Source of the DNA: Litoditis marina
Lineage: Eukaryota; Nematoda; Chromadorea; Rhabditida; Rhabditidae
Length of the DNA: 64,000 nt
Direction: 5' to 3'
NCBI GenBank assembly: GCA_964036275.1
Contig: OZ038437.1
Span: 13,214,590 to 13,278,589, forward strand
Shown here: positions 42,112 through 53,782 of the stretch, one piece after another
How the letters are laid out: every line of letters begins with the position of its first letter
How positions within the stretch are numbered: position 1 is the stretch's first letter
Notes under the pieces: model-generated
Database searches by the model: none
Seen by the model: only the letters and a program-made list of their open reading frames with translations
Told to the model about the DNA's origin: nothing
Made by a program: the position numbers and the translations under genes

Positions 42112-43284
42112 CTATGCCACAATCTCAGGTGAGGTGTCATCCATAGCAGTTTCTTCACGAGATGTAGTTTCCTCTGTAGTTTGGCGATTGGCTGGGGGGT
42201 TGGTAGCACCAAAAACATCACCAATAATCAACTCCTCTTCATCTTGTGATCTGGTTGGAAAAGGCGGGGCATTGAGAGAACGGGATCTTGAATGAGTGGG
42301 TTTGGACAAGGTGAACGCTGGAGTCAGAAGGTTGCCAGTAGGTTGAGAACTAGGTGCAGAAGTAGCCGCAGCGGTTTTGGTGATGGATGGAGTGAAAACA
42401 CGCGTTCCCATGGGAGCAGGGCCTCTGTTGTTCGGTGGTGGGAGAGAGTTAGTGGGAAGAGAAGCAGATTGGTTCGAAGGCAGCGAGGAAGTTGGACGAG
42501 AAGGCAAAGGTCTGGGAGTCTTGAGCTGGTACAGCTCAAGATCTCTCACAATCCAGAGCAACTCGCCGGCTTCCGCATTCCGCTTTCCCGCTGTCTGGCG
42601 CTGATGACGGTCGTAGTCAAGTTGTTGACGGGTGTAGTCAGGGCGAGCATAGGAATGAACCATAGACTTAGTGAGAGATTGACGAGCCTTTCGCATGTGA
42701 CTAAGAAGAATGTCGCGGAGTTCAGAGGAAGGAAGCTCAATCTTGATGATTCTGGGACGATTGGAAGAGGGATTACGTTTCTCCGGGTGTCTGTGGCAAG
42801 AAATAGTTTTGTTGTTGAGTAGCTGTCGTAGTTCATCGTTACCTGAGGTCTCAATGACCTCACGTAGCGCTTCGTTGTCGAAAGTACGAGTCGATTGTTC
42901 GTTGTTCTTCTCGTCAATTCCTACCCAAGTGATACGACACGACTTCTGAGAAATGGTGGTTTGATCCGCTTGAACTTGCAGTACGGTACTGTAGAGCATC
43001 TTGGGTAGTTCCGCCTGTACAGAAACAGGAGCCGCACTCTCAAGCTTGTCCAATCGTTTCTTGATGTCGTTCATGTCCTTCAAGTGGGAGCCAATGAGAT
43101 TCTTGATTTCAGAATTAGATTGTTTCGAATCGGCAACTGCCTCAATGAAAGGCTGAAGAATCATTTGAGTTTGATTTAGTAGTTGTGTCCCAAGAACTTC
43201 GATCCATTTAGGTGGAATATCTTCAGATTGATCGATTGCAGACGCCTTGCGCTTGGGAGGGTGCATGCCGAGAATGGGGGTCAA
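42112..43284 (-). CDS. LINE ORF1 protein (390 aa)
   Basis: An unbroken frame starting with ATG at 43284 (a second Met at residue 7). Residues ~20-90 are rich in Gln, Lys, Glu and Leu and look like a coiled coil (KNLIGSHLKDMNDIKKRLDKLE). A basic middle part follows with RPRIIKIELPSS and DILLSHMRKAR, the type of sequence found in LINE ORF1 RNA-binding domains. The C-terminal ~120 residues are Pro/Ser/Thr-rich and probably disordered. No CCHC knuckle is visible. ORF1 proteins bind the element RNA and chaperone it. This copy shows no damage. It ends in TAG, with ORF2 directly behind in frame. Confidence 0.8.
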   Translation of the reverse strand: MTPILGMHPPKRKASAIDQSEDIPPKWIEVLGTQLLNQTQMILQPFIEAVADSKQSNSEIKNLIGSHLKDMNDIKKRLDKLESAAPVSVQAELPKMLYSTVLQVQADQTTISQKSCRITWVGIDEKNNEQSTRTFDNEALREVIETSGNDELRQLLNNKTISCHRHPEKRNPSSNRPRIIKIELPSSELRDILLSHMRKARQSLTKSMVHSYARPDYTRQQLDYDRHQRQTAGKRNAEAGELLWIVRDLELYQLKTPRPLPSRPTSSLPSNQSASLPTNSLPPPNNRGPAPMGTRVFTPSITKTAAATSAPSSQPTGNLLTPAFTLSKPTHSRSRSLNAPPFPTRSQDEEELIIGDVFGATNPPANRQTTEETTSREETAMDDTSPEIVA

Positions 43285-43436
43285 ACTAGTTGAAAGACTT
43301 ATAACAGAAAAATAGAGAAATTATAGCTGGATACCGTTGTTGAAAAACTCACAGAAAATGCGATAAAAACTCGCTAATTAGTAATGGTTAAATGATAGTA
43401 CAAGTAAGTATTGATGGACGTAGATAGAATTGGGTA
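43285..43436 (-). other. 5' UTR of the LINE
   Basis: About 150 AT-rich bases between the repeat at the 5' end and the ORF1 start. No further feature seen. Confidence 0.55.
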
Positions 43437-43493
43437 GACAAAAATGTATGAAAGTGACAAAAATGTATGAAAGTGACAAAAATGTATGAAAGT
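43437..43493 (-). repeat. Three 19-bp tandem repeats at the LINE 5' end
   Basis: GACAAAAATGTATGAAAGT (+ strand) three times without change, ending at the junction with array DNA. It may be a promoter module of the element or arise from the insertion event. Confidence 0.9.
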
Positions 43494-43808
43494 GAACTCA
43501 ATCTAGAATGAGGGAGTATAGACTTGATCAATCATTAGTAGAGCTCATGTTGTTACCATTTCATTTTCAATGAAAATGGGAAGTTCACCCGTTTATTGTA
43601 CACCAAGAACTTCAAAAACATGGTGTAATTCATCTGTTCTAAACATTCCATTTCTAATCAAACTGTGTAGATTTTTCGTAATTTGTGCACCGAGAGGTTG
43701 AAAATGAAGTCACAAAAAGAATAGAAAAGCTTAGAAATGGACCTTTGTCAAGTTTCGCTAAGTTTTCGCGTAAGTAGGTTCGAAATTAAAATTGATAAAA
43801 GCAAAAAA

Positions 43809-43880
43809 GGTCCTGGCCGGGATCGAACCGGCGACCTTCTGCGTGTGAAGCAGACGTGATAACCGCTACACCACAGGACC
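43809..43880 (-). tRNA. tRNA-Val(CAC) V43
   Basis: Intact; short-A, t3. First gene right of the LINE; CGTAAGTAGG downstream marks the t3 subfamily. Confidence 0.92.
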
Positions 43881-44299
43881 ACTGATCTGGCTGCGCTTAT
43901 TCGTGGGGACATGAAACGGGGTAGGCCACTGGCACGCACTTCAGCAAAGCTATTACTTGTAAATTTAGGAAGACAATTTTTCATTATAAACTCAATTTAG
44001 AATGAGGGAGTGTAGACTTGATCAATCATTAGTAGAGCTCATGTTGTTACCATTTCATTTTCAATGAAAATGGGAAGTTCACCCGTTTATTGTACACCAA
44101 GAACTTCAAAAACATGGTTCAACTCATCTGTTCTAAACATTCCATTTCTGATCAAAATGTTTAGATTTTTCGTAATTTATACACCGAGAGGTTGAAAATA
44201 AAGTCAAAAAAAATAGAAAAGCTTAGAAATGACCTTTGTCAAGTTTCGCTAAGTTTTCGCGTGAGTATGTTCGAAATTCAAATTGATAAAAGCAAAATA

Positions 44300-44371
44300 G
44301 GTCCTGGCCGGGATCGAACCGGCGACCTTCTGCGTGTGAAGCAGACGTGATAACCGCTACACCACAGGACC
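44300..44371 (-). tRNA. tRNA-Val(CAC) V44
   Basis: Intact; long-A, t1. Confidence 0.92.
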
Positions 44372-44794
44372 ACTGATCTGGCTGCGCTTATTCGTGGGGA
44401 CATGAAACGGGGTAGGCCACTGGCGGGTCACGCACTTCAGCACAGCTATTACTAGTAAATTTAGGAAGACAATTTTCATTATAAACTCAATCTAGAATGA
44501 GGGAGTATAGACTTGATCAATCATTAGTAGAGCTCATTTTGTTACCATTTCATTTTCAATGAAAATGAGAAGTTCACCCGTTTATTGTACACCAAGAACT
44601 TCAAAAACATGGTTCAACTCATCTGTTCTAAACATTCCATTTCTGATCAAAATGTTTAGATTTTTCGTAATTTATACACCGAGAGGTTGAAAATAAAGTC
44701 AAAAAAAATAGAAAAGCTTAGAAATGACCTTTGTCAAGTTTCGCTAAGTTTTCGCGTGAGTATGTTCGAAATTCAAATTGATAAAAGCAAAATA

Positions 44795-44866
44795 GGTCCT
44801 GGCCGGGATCGAACCGGCGACCTTCTGCGTGTGAAGCAGACGTGATAACCGCTACACCACAGGACC
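44795..44866 (-). tRNA. tRNA-Val(CAC) V45
   Basis: Intact; long-A with AAATTTGAGAAGAC, t1. Confidence 0.92.
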
Positions 44867-45293
44867 ACTGATCTGGCTGCGCTTATTCGTGGGGACATGA
44901 AACGGGGTAGGCCACTGGCGGGTCACGCACTTCAGCACAGCTATTACTAGTAAATTTGAGAAGACAATTTTTCATTATAAACTCAATTTAGAATGAGGGA
45001 GTGTAGACTTGATCAATCATTAGTAGAGCTCATGTTGTTACCATTTCATTTTCAATAAAAATGGGAAGTTCACCCGTTTATTGTACACCAAGAACTTCAA
45101 AAACATGGTGTAATTCATCTGTTCTAAACATTCCATTTCTAATCAAACTGTGTAGATTTTTCGTAATTTGTGCACCGAGAGGTTGAAAATGAAGTCACAA
45201 AAAGAATAGAAAAGCTTAGAAATGGACCTTTGTCAAGTTTCGCTAAGTTTTCGCGTAAGTAGGTTCGAAATTAAAATTGATAAAAGCAAAAAA

Positions 45294-45365
45294 GGTCCTG
45301 GCCGGGATCGAACCGGCGACCTTCTGCGTGTGAAGCAGACGTGATAACCGCTACACCACAGGACC
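45294..45365 (-). tRNA. tRNA-Val(CAC) V46
   Basis: Intact; short-A, t3; near copy of V43. Confidence 0.92.
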
Positions 45366-45784
45366 ACTGATCTGGCTGCGCTTATTCGTGGGGACATGAA
45401 ACGGGGTAGGCCACTGGCACGCACTTCAGCAAAGCTATTACTTGTAAATTTAGGAAGACAATTGCCATTATAAACTCAACTTAGAATGAGGGAGTATAGA
45501 CTTGATCAATCATTAGTAGAGCTCATTTTTGTTACCATTTCATTTTCAATGAAAATGGGAAGTTCACCCGTTTATTGTACACCAAGAACTTCAAAAAAAT
45601 GGTTCAACTCATCTGTTCTAAACATTCCATTTCTGATCAAAATGTTTAGATTTTTCGTAATTTATACACCGAGAGGTTGAAAATAAAGTCAAAAAAAATA
45701 GAAAAGCTTAGAAATGACCTTTGTCAAGTTTCGCTAAGTTTTCGCGTGAGTATGTTCGAAATTCAAATTGATAAAAGCAAAATA

Positions 45785-45856
45785 GGTCCTGGCCGGGATC
45801 GAACCGGCGACCTTCTGCGTGTGAAGCAGACGTGATAACCGCTACACCACAGGACC
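45785..45856 (-). tRNA. tRNA-Val(CAC) V47
   Basis: Intact; long-A with GGGGGCATGAAACGG and CCACTTGCGGG, t1. Confidence 0.92.
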
Positions 45857-46281
45857 ACTGATCTGGCTGCGCTTATTCGTGGGGGCATGAAACGGGGTAG
45901 GCCACTTGCGGGTCACGCACTTCAGCACAGCTATTACTAGTAAATTTAGGAAGACAATTTTCATTATAAACTCAATTTAGAATGAGGGAGTGTAGACTTG
46001 ATCAATCATTAGTAGAGCTCATTTTGTTACCATTTCATTTTCAATGAAAATGGGAAGTTCACCCGTTTATTGTACACCACGAACTTCAAAAACATGGTGT
46101 AACTCATCTGCTCTAAACATTCCATTTCTAATCAAACTGCGTAGATTTTTCGAAATTTGTACACCGAGAGGTTGAAAATAAAGTCAAAAAGAGAATAGAA
46201 AAGCTTAGAATTGACCTTTGTCAAGTTTCGCTAAGTTTTCGCGTGAGTATGTTCGAAATTCAAATTGATAAAATCAAAATA

Positions 46282-46353
46282 GGTCCTGGCCGGGATCGAA
46301 CCGACGACCTTCTGCGTGTAAAGCAGACGTGATAACCGCTACACCACAGGACC
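46282..46353 (-). tRNA. tRNA-Val(TAC) V48
   Basis: Intact with T50; long-A, t2. First of the 6,433-offset block. Confidence 0.9.
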
Positions 46354-46780
46354 ACTGATCTGGCTGCGCTTATTCGTGGGGACATGAAACGGGGTAGGCC
46401 ACTGGCGGGTCACGCACTTCAGCACAGCTATTACTAGTAAATTTGAGAAGACAATTTTTCATTATAAACTCAATTTAGAATGAGGGAGTGTAGACTTGAT
46501 CAATCATTAGTAGAGCTCATGTTGTTACCATTTCATTTTCAATAAAAATGGGAAGTTCACCCGTTTATTGTACACCAAGAACTTCAAAAACATGGTGTAA
46601 TTCATCTGTTCTAAACATTCCATTTCTAATCAAACTGTGTAGATTTTTCGTAATTTGTGCACCGAGAGGTTGAAAATGAAGTCACAAAAAGAATAGAAAA
46701 GCTTAGAAATGGACCTTTGTCAAGTTTCGCTAAGTTTTCGCGTAAGTAGGTTCGAAATTCAAATTGATAAAAGCAAAATA

Positions 46781-46852
46781 GGTCCTGGCCGGGATCGAAC
46801 CGGCGACCTTCTGCGTGTGAAGCAGACGTGATAACCGCTACACCACAGGACC
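46781..46852 (-). tRNA. tRNA-Val(CAC) V49
   Basis: Intact; long-A, t1, but with the CGTAAGTAGG of the t3 subfamily further downstream: a recombinant of two unit types. Confidence 0.92.
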
Positions 46853-47277
46853 ACTGATCTGGCTGCGCTTATTCGTGGGGACATGAAACGGGGTAGGCCA
46901 CTGGCGGGTCACGCACTTCAGCACAGCTATTACTAGTAAATTTAGGAAGACAATTTTCATTATAAACTCAATCTAGAATGAGGGAGTATAGACTTGATCA
47001 ATCATTAGTAGAGCTCATTTTGTTACCATTTCATTTTCAATGAAAATGAGAAGTTCACCCGTTTATTGTACACCAAGAACTTCAAAAACATGGTGTAACT
47101 CATCTGCTCTAAACATTCCATTTCTAATCAAACTGCGTAGATTTTTCGAAATTTGTACACCGAGAGGTTGAAAATAAAGTCAAAAAGAGAATAGAAAAGC
47201 TTAGAATTGACCTTTGTCAAGTTTCGCTAAGTTTTCGCGTGAGTATGTTCGAAATTCAAATTGATAAAATCAAAATA

Positions 47278-47349
47278 GGTCCTGGCCGGGATCGAACCGA
47301 CGACCTTCTGCGTGTAAAGCAGACGTGATAACCGCTACACCACAGGACC
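47278..47349 (-). tRNA. tRNA-Val(TAC) V50
   Basis: Intact with T50; long-A, t2. Confidence 0.9.
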
Positions 47350-47776
47350 ACTGATCTGGCTGCGCTTATTCGTGGGGACATGAAACGGGGTAGGCCACTG
47401 GCGGGTCACGCACTTCAGCACAGCTATTACTAGTAAATTTGAGAAGACAATTTTTCATTATAAACTCAATTTAGAATGAGGGAGTGTAGACTTGATCAAT
47501 CATTAGTAGAGCTCATGTTGTTACCATTTCATTTTCAATAAAAATGGGAAGTTCACCCGTTTATTGTACACCAAGAACTTCAAAAACATGGTGTAATTCA
47601 TCTGTTCTAAACATTCCATTTCTAATCAAACTGTGTAGATTTTTCGTAATTTGTGCACCGAGAGGTTGAAAATGAAGTCACAAAAAGAATAGAAAAGCTT
47701 AGAAATGGACCTTTGTCAAGTTTCGCTAAGTTTTCGCGTAAGTAGGTTCGAAATTAAAATTGATAAAAGCAAAAAA

Positions 47777-47848
47777 GGTCCTGGCCGGGATCGAACCGGC
47801 GACCTTCTGCGTGTGAAGCAGACGTGATAACCGCTACACCACAGGACC
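47777..47848 (-). tRNA. tRNA-Val(CAC) V51
   Basis: Intact; short-A, t3. Confidence 0.92.
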
Positions 47849-48267
47849 ACTGATCTGGCTGCGCTTATTCGTGGGGACATGAAACGGGGTAGGCCACTGG
47901 CACGCACTTCAGCAAAGCTATTACTTGTAAATTTAGGAAGACAATTGCCATTATAAACTCAACTTAGAATGAGGGAGTATAGACTTGATCAATCATTAGT
48001 AGAGCTCATTTTTGTTACCATTTCATTTTCAATGAAAATGGGAAGTTCACCCGTTTATTGTACACCAAGAACTTCAAAAAAATGGTTCAACTCATCTGTT
48101 CTAAACATTCCATTTCTGATCAAAATGTTTAGATTTTTCGTAATTTATACACCGAGAGGTTGAAAATAAAGTCAAAAAAAATAGAAAAGCTTAGAAATGA
48201 CCTTTGTCAAGTTTCGCTAAGTTTTCGCGTGAGTATGTTCGAAATTCAAATTGATAAAAGCAAAATA

Positions 48268-48339
48268 GGTCCTGGCCGGGATCGAACCGGCGACCTTCTG
48301 CGTGTGAAGCAGACGTGATAACCGCTACACCACAGGACC
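48268..48339 (-). tRNA. tRNA-Val(CAC) V52
   Basis: Intact; long-A with GGGGGCATG, t1. Confidence 0.92.
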
Positions 48340-48762
48340 ACTGATCTGGCTGCGCTTATTCGTGGGGGCATGAAACGGGGTAGGCCACTTGCGGGTCACG
48401 CACTTCAGCACAGCTATTACTAGTAAATTTAGGAAGACAATTTTCATTATAAACTCAATTTAGAATGAGGGAGTGTAGACTTGATCAATCATTAGTAGAG
48501 CTCATTTTGTTACCATTTCATTTTCAATGAAAATGGGAAGTTCACCCGTTTATTGTACACCACGAACTTCAAAAACATGGTGTAACTCATCTGTTCTGAA
48601 CATTCCATTTCTTATCAAACTGTGTAGATTTTTCGTAATTTATACACCGAGAGGTTGAAAATAAAGTAAAAAAAAATAGAAAAGCTTAGAAATGACCTTT
48701 GTCAAGTTTCGCTAAGTTTTCGCTTGAGTATGTTCGAAATTAAAATTGATAAAAGCAAAATA

Positions 48763-48834
48763 GGTCCTGGCCGGGATCGAACCGGCGACCTTCTGCGTGT
48801 GAAGCAGACGTGATAACCGCTACACCACAGGACC
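48763..48834 (-). tRNA. tRNA-Val(CAC) V53
   Basis: Intact; short-A, t1, CGCTTGAG downstream. Confidence 0.92.
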
Positions 48835-49253
48835 ACTGATCTGGCTGCGCTTATTCGTGGGGACATGAAACGGGGTAGGCCACTGGCACGCACTTCAGCA
48901 AAGCTATTACTTGTAAATTTAGGAAGACAATTGCCATTATAAACTCAACTTAGAATGAGGGAGTATAGACTTGATCAATCATTAGTAGAGCTCATTTTTG
49001 TTACCATTTCATTTTCAATGAAAATGGGAAGTTCACCCGTTTATTGTACACCAAGAACTTCAAAAAAATGGTTCAACTCATCTGTTCTAAACATTCCATT
49101 TCTGATCAAAATGTTTAGATTTTTCGTAATTTATACACCGAGAGGTTGAAAATAAAGTCAAAAAAAATAGAAAAGCTTAGAAATGACCTTTGTCAAGTTT
49201 CGCTAAGTTTTCGCGTGAGTATGTTCGAAATTCAAATTGATAAAAGCAAAATA

Positions 49254-49325
49254 GGTCCTAGCCGGGATCGAACCGGCGACCTTCTGCGTGTGAAGCAGAC
49301 GTGATAACCGCTACACCACAGGACC
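49254..49325 (-). tRNA. tRNA-Val(CAC) V54, G7-T66 pair
   Basis: C66 is T, leaving a G-T pair at the base of the acceptor stem; probably tolerated. Long-A, t1. V60 (offset 2,964) shares it. Confidence 0.85.
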
Positions 49326-49750
49326 ACTGATCTGGCTGCGCTTATTCGTGGGGGCATGAAACGGGGTAGGCCACTTGCGGGTCACGCACTTCAGCACAGC
49401 TATTACTAGTAAATTTAGGAAGACAATTTTCATTATAAACTCAATTTAGAATGAGGGAGTGTAGACTTGATCAATCATTAGTAGAGCTCATTTTGTTACC
49501 ATTTCATTTTCAATGAAAATGGGAAGTTCACCCGTTTATTGTACACCACGAACTTCAAAAACATGGTGTAACTCATCTGCTCTAAACATTCCATTTCTAA
49601 TCAAACTGCGTAGATTTTTCGAAATTTGTACACCGAGAGGTTGAAAATAAAGTCAAAAAGAGAATAGAAAAGCTTAGAATTGACCTTTGTCAAGTTTCGC
49701 TAAGTTTTCGCGTGAGTATGTTCGAAATTCAAATTGATAAAATCAAAATA

Positions 49751-49822
49751 GGTCCTGGCCGGGATCGAACCGACGACCTTCTGCGTGTAAAGCAGACGTG
49801 ATAACCGCTACACCACAGGACC
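49751..49822 (-). tRNA. tRNA-Val(TAC) V55
   Basis: Intact with T50; long-A, t2. Confidence 0.9.
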
Positions 49823-50249
49823 ACTGATCTGGCTGCGCTTATTCGTGGGGACATGAAACGGGGTAGGCCACTGGCGGGTCACGCACTTCAGCACAGCTAT
49901 TACTAGTAAATTTGAGAAGACAATTTTTCATTATAAACTCAATTTAGAATGAGGGAGTGTAGACTTGATCAATCATTAGTAGAGCTCATGTTGTTACCAT
50001 TTCATTTTCAATAAAAATGGGAAGTTCACCCGTTTATTGTACACCAAGAACTTCAAAAACATGGTGTAATTCATCTGTTCTAAACATTCCATTTCTAATC
50101 AAACTGTGTAGATTTTTCGTAATTTGTGCACCGAGAGGTTGAAAATGAAGTCACAAAAAGAATAGAAAAGCTTAGAAATGGACCTTTGTCAAGTTTCGCT
50201 AAGTTTTCGCGTAAGTAGGTTCGAAATTAAAATTGATAAAAGCAAAAAA

Positions 50250-50321
50250 GGTCCTGGCCGGGATCGAACCGGCGACCTTCTGCGTGTGAAGCAGACGTGA
50301 TAACCGCTACACCACAGGACC
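50250..50321 (-). tRNA. tRNA-Val(CAC) V56
   Basis: Intact; short-A, t3. Confidence 0.92.
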
Positions 50322-50740
50322 ACTGATCTGGCTGCGCTTATTCGTGGGGACATGAAACGGGGTAGGCCACTGGCACGCACTTCAGCAAAGCTATTACTTG
50401 TAAATTTAGGAAGACAATTGCCATTATAAACTCAACTTAGAATGAGGGAGTATAGACTTGATCAATCATTAGTAGAGCTCATTTTTGTTACCATTTCATT
50501 TTCAATGAAAATGGGAAGTTCACCCGTTTATTGTACACCAAGAACTTCAAAAAAATGGTTCAACTCATCTGTTCTAAACATTCCATTTCTGATCAAAATG
50601 TTTAGATTTTTCGTAATTTATACACCGAGAGGTTGAAAATAAAGTCAAAAAAAATAGAAAAGCTTAGAAATGACCTTTGTCAAGTTTCGCTAAGTTTTCG
50701 CGTAAGTAGGTTCGAAATTAAAATTGATAAAAGCAAAAAA

Positions 50741-50812
50741 GGTCCTGGCCGGGATCGAACCGGCGACCTTCTGCGTGTGAAGCAGACGTGATAACCGCTA
50801 CACCACAGGACC
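50741..50812 (-). tRNA. tRNA-Val(CAC) V57
   Basis: Intact; short-A, t3. V56 and V57 are successive t3 genes 491 bases apart, a single-unit duplication. Confidence 0.92.
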
Positions 50813-51231
50813 ACTGATCTGGCTGCGCTTATTCGTGGGGACATGAAACGGGGTAGGCCACTGGCACGCACTTCAGCAAAGCTATTACTTGTAAATTTAG
50901 GAAGACAATTGCCATTATAAACTCAACTTAGAATGAGGGAGTATAGACTTGATCAATCATTAGTAGAGCTCATTTTTGTTACCATTTCATTTTCAATGAA
51001 AATGGGAAGTTCACCCGTTTATTGTACACCAAGAACTTCAAAAAAATGGTTCAACTCATCTGTTCTAAACATTCCATTTCTGATCAAAATGTTTAGATTT
51101 TTCGTAATTTATACACCGAGAGGTTGAAAATAAAGTCAAAAAAAATAGAAAAGCTTAGAAATGACCTTTGTCAAGTTTCGCTAAGTTTTCGCGTGAGTAT
51201 GTTCGAAATTCAAATTGATAAAAGCAAAATA

Positions 51232-51303
51232 GGTCCTGGCCGGGATCGAACCGGCGACCTTCTGCGTGTGAAGCAGACGTGATAACCGCTACACCACAGG
51301 ACC
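51232..51303 (-). tRNA. tRNA-Val(CAC) V58
   Basis: Intact; long-A with GGGGGCATG, t1. Counterpart of V52. Confidence 0.92.
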
Positions 51304-51726
51304 ACTGATCTGGCTGCGCTTATTCGTGGGGGCATGAAACGGGGTAGGCCACTTGCGGGTCACGCACTTCAGCACAGCTATTACTAGTAAATTTAGGAAG
51401 ACAATTTTCATTATAAACTCAATTTAGAATGAGGGAGTGTAGACTTGATCAATCATTAGTAGAGCTCATTTTGTTACCATTTCATTTTCAATGAAAATGG
51501 GAAGTTCACCCGTTTATTGTACACCACGAACTTCAAAAACATGGTGTAACTCATCTGTTCTGAACATTCCATTTCTTATCAAACTGTGTAGATTTTTCGT
51601 AATTTATACACCGAGAGGTTGAAAATAAAGTAAAAAAAAATAGAAAAGCTTAGAAATGACCTTTGTCAAGTTTCGCTAAGTTTTCGCTTGAGTATGTTCG
51701 AAATTAAAATTGATAAAAGCAAAATA

Positions 51727-51798
51727 GGTCCTGGCCGGGATCGAACCGGCGACCTTCTGCGTGTGAAGCAGACGTGATAACCGCTACACCACAGGACC
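51727..51798 (-). tRNA. tRNA-Val(CAC) V59
   Basis: Intact; short-A, t1. Counterpart of V53. Confidence 0.92.
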
Positions 51799-52217
51799 AC
51801 TGATCTGGCTGCGCTTATTCGTGGGGACATGAAACGGGGTAGGCCACTGGCACGCACTTCAGCAAAGCTATTACTTGTAAATTTAGGAAGACAATTGCCA
51901 TTATAAACTCAACTTAGAATGAGGGAGTATAGACTTGATCAATCATTAGTAGAGCTCATTTTTGTTACCATTTCATTTTCAATGAAAATGGGAAGTTCAC
52001 CCGTTTATTGTACACCAAGAACTTCAAAAAAATGGTTCAACTCATCTGTTCTAAACATTCCATTTCTGATCAAAATGTTTAGATTTTTCGTAATTTATAC
52101 ACCGAGAGGTTGAAAATAAAGTCAAAAAAAATAGAAAAGCTTAGAAATGACCTTTGTCAAGTTTCGCTAAGTTTTCGCGTGAGTATGTTCGAAATTCAAA
52201 TTGATAAAAGCAAAATA

Positions 52218-52289
52218 GGTCCTAGCCGGGATCGAACCGGCGACCTTCTGCGTGTGAAGCAGACGTGATAACCGCTACACCACAGGACC
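52218..52289 (-). tRNA. tRNA-Val(CAC) V60, G7-T66 pair
   Basis: Same C66-to-T change as V54; long-A, t1. Confidence 0.85.
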
Positions 52290-52714
52290 ACTGATCTGGC
52301 TGCGCTTATTCGTGGGGGCATGAAACGGGGTAGGCCACTTGCGGGTCACGCACTTCAGCACAGCTATTACTAGTAAATTTAGGAAGACAATTTTCATTAT
52401 AAACTCAATTTAGAATGAGGGAGTGTAGACTTGATCAATCATTAGTAGAGCTCATTTTGTTACCATTTCATTTTCAATGAAAATGGGAAGTTCACCCGTT
52501 TATTGTACACCACGAACTTCAAAAACATGGTGTAACTCATCTGCTCTAAACATTCCATTTCTAATCAAACTGCGTAGATTTTTCGAAATTTGTACACCGA
52601 GAGGTTGAAAATAAAGTCAAAAAGAGAATAGAAAAGCTTAGAATTGACCTTTGTCAAGTTTCGCTAAGTTTTCGCGTGAGTATGTTCGAAATTCAAATTG
52701 ATAAAATCAAAATA

Positions 52715-52786
52715 GGTCCTGGCCGGGATCGAACCGACGACCTTCTGCGTGTAAAGCAGACGTGATAACCGCTACACCACAGGACC
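52715..52786 (-). tRNA. tRNA-Val(TAC) V61
   Basis: Intact with T50; long-A, t2. Member of both the 2,964 and the 6,433 series. Confidence 0.9.
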
Positions 52787-53213
52787 ACTGATCTGGCTGC
52801 GCTTATTCGTGGGGACATGAAACGGGGTAGGCCACTGGCGGGTCACGCACTTCAGCACAGCTATTACTAGTAAATTTGAGAAGACAATTTTTCATTATAA
52901 ACTCAATTTAGAATGAGGGAGTGTAGACTTGATCAATCATTAGTAGAGCTCATGTTGTTACCATTTCATTTTCAATAAAAATGGGAAGTTCACCCGTTTA
53001 TTGTACACCAAGAACTTCAAAAACATGGTGTAATTCATCTGTTCTAAACATTCCATTTCTAATCAAACTGTGTAGATTTTTCGTAATTTGTGCACCGAGA
53101 GGTTGAAAATGAAGTCACAAAAAGAATAGAAAAGCTTAGAAATGGACCTTTGTCAAGTTTCGCTAAGTTTTCGCGTAAGTAGGTTCGAAATTCAAATTGA
53201 TAAAAGCAAAATA

Positions 53214-53285
53214 GGTCCTGGCCGGGATCGAACCGGCGACCTTCTGCGTGTGAAGCAGACGTGATAACCGCTACACCACAGGACC
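53214..53285 (-). tRNA. tRNA-Val(CAC) V62
   Basis: Intact; long-A, t1 with CGTAAGTAGG; copy of recombinant V49. Confidence 0.92.
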
Positions 53286-53710
53286 ACTGATCTGGCTGCG
53301 CTTATTCGTGGGGACATGAAACGGGGTAGGCCACTGGCGGGTCACGCACTTCAGCACAGCTATTACTAGTAAATTTAGGAAGACAATTTTCATTATAAAC
53401 TCAATCTAGAATGAGGGAGTATAGACTTGATCAATCATTAGTAGAGCTCATTTTGTTACCATTTCATTTTCAATGAAAATGAGAAGTTCACCCGTTTATT
53501 GTACACCAAGAACTTCAAAAACATGGTGTAACTCATCTGCTCTAAACATTCCATTTCTAATAAAACTGCGTAGATTTTTCGAAATTTGTACACCGAGAGG
53601 TTGAAAATAAAGTCAAAAAGAGAATAGAAAAGCTTAGAATTGACCTTTGTCAAGTTTCGCTAAGTTTTCGCGTGAGTATGTTCGAAATTCAAATTGATAA
53701 AATCAAAATA

Positions 53711-53782
53711 GGTCCTGGCCGGGATCGAACCGACGACCTTCTGCGTGTAAAGCAGACGTGATAACCGCTACACCACAGGACC
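53711..53782 (-). tRNA. tRNA-Val(TAC) V63
   Basis: Intact with T50; long-A, t2; private CTAATAAAACTGCG downstream. Confidence 0.9.

Larger units (their letters stand above)
32218..43494 (-). mobile_element. CR1-like non-LTR retrotransposon, interrupted
   Basis: Runs on the minus strand from a 5' region with three 19-bp repeats, through ORF1 and ORF2, to a 3' UTR ending in (ATT)n. Without the nested Penelope-like insert it is ~5.1 kb. The apurinic-type endonuclease and reverse transcriptase motifs fit the CR1 group, to which the nematode Sam and Frodo families were assigned. It splits the tRNA-Val array: left flank ends ATTCGTG, right flank resumes at AACTCAATCTAG, and ~110 bases of a normal unit between those points are missing. 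Confidence 0.88.
45860..48900. repeat. Higher-order repeat, copy 1 of the 6,433-bp-spaced pair
   Basis: Carries V48-V53; matches 52,300-55,300 with constant offset for all six genes. Edges are approximate. Confidence 0.82.

Noticed and set aside
42292..42949. Open frames on the + strand opposite LINE ORF1
   Set aside because: Antisense shadows of a Pro/Ser/Arg-rich coding sequence.
32218..43494. A single long retroelement with two reverse transcriptases
   Set aside because: The two enzymes lie on opposite strands, belong to different groups, and the inner one has its own target duplication, so it is a nested insertion.
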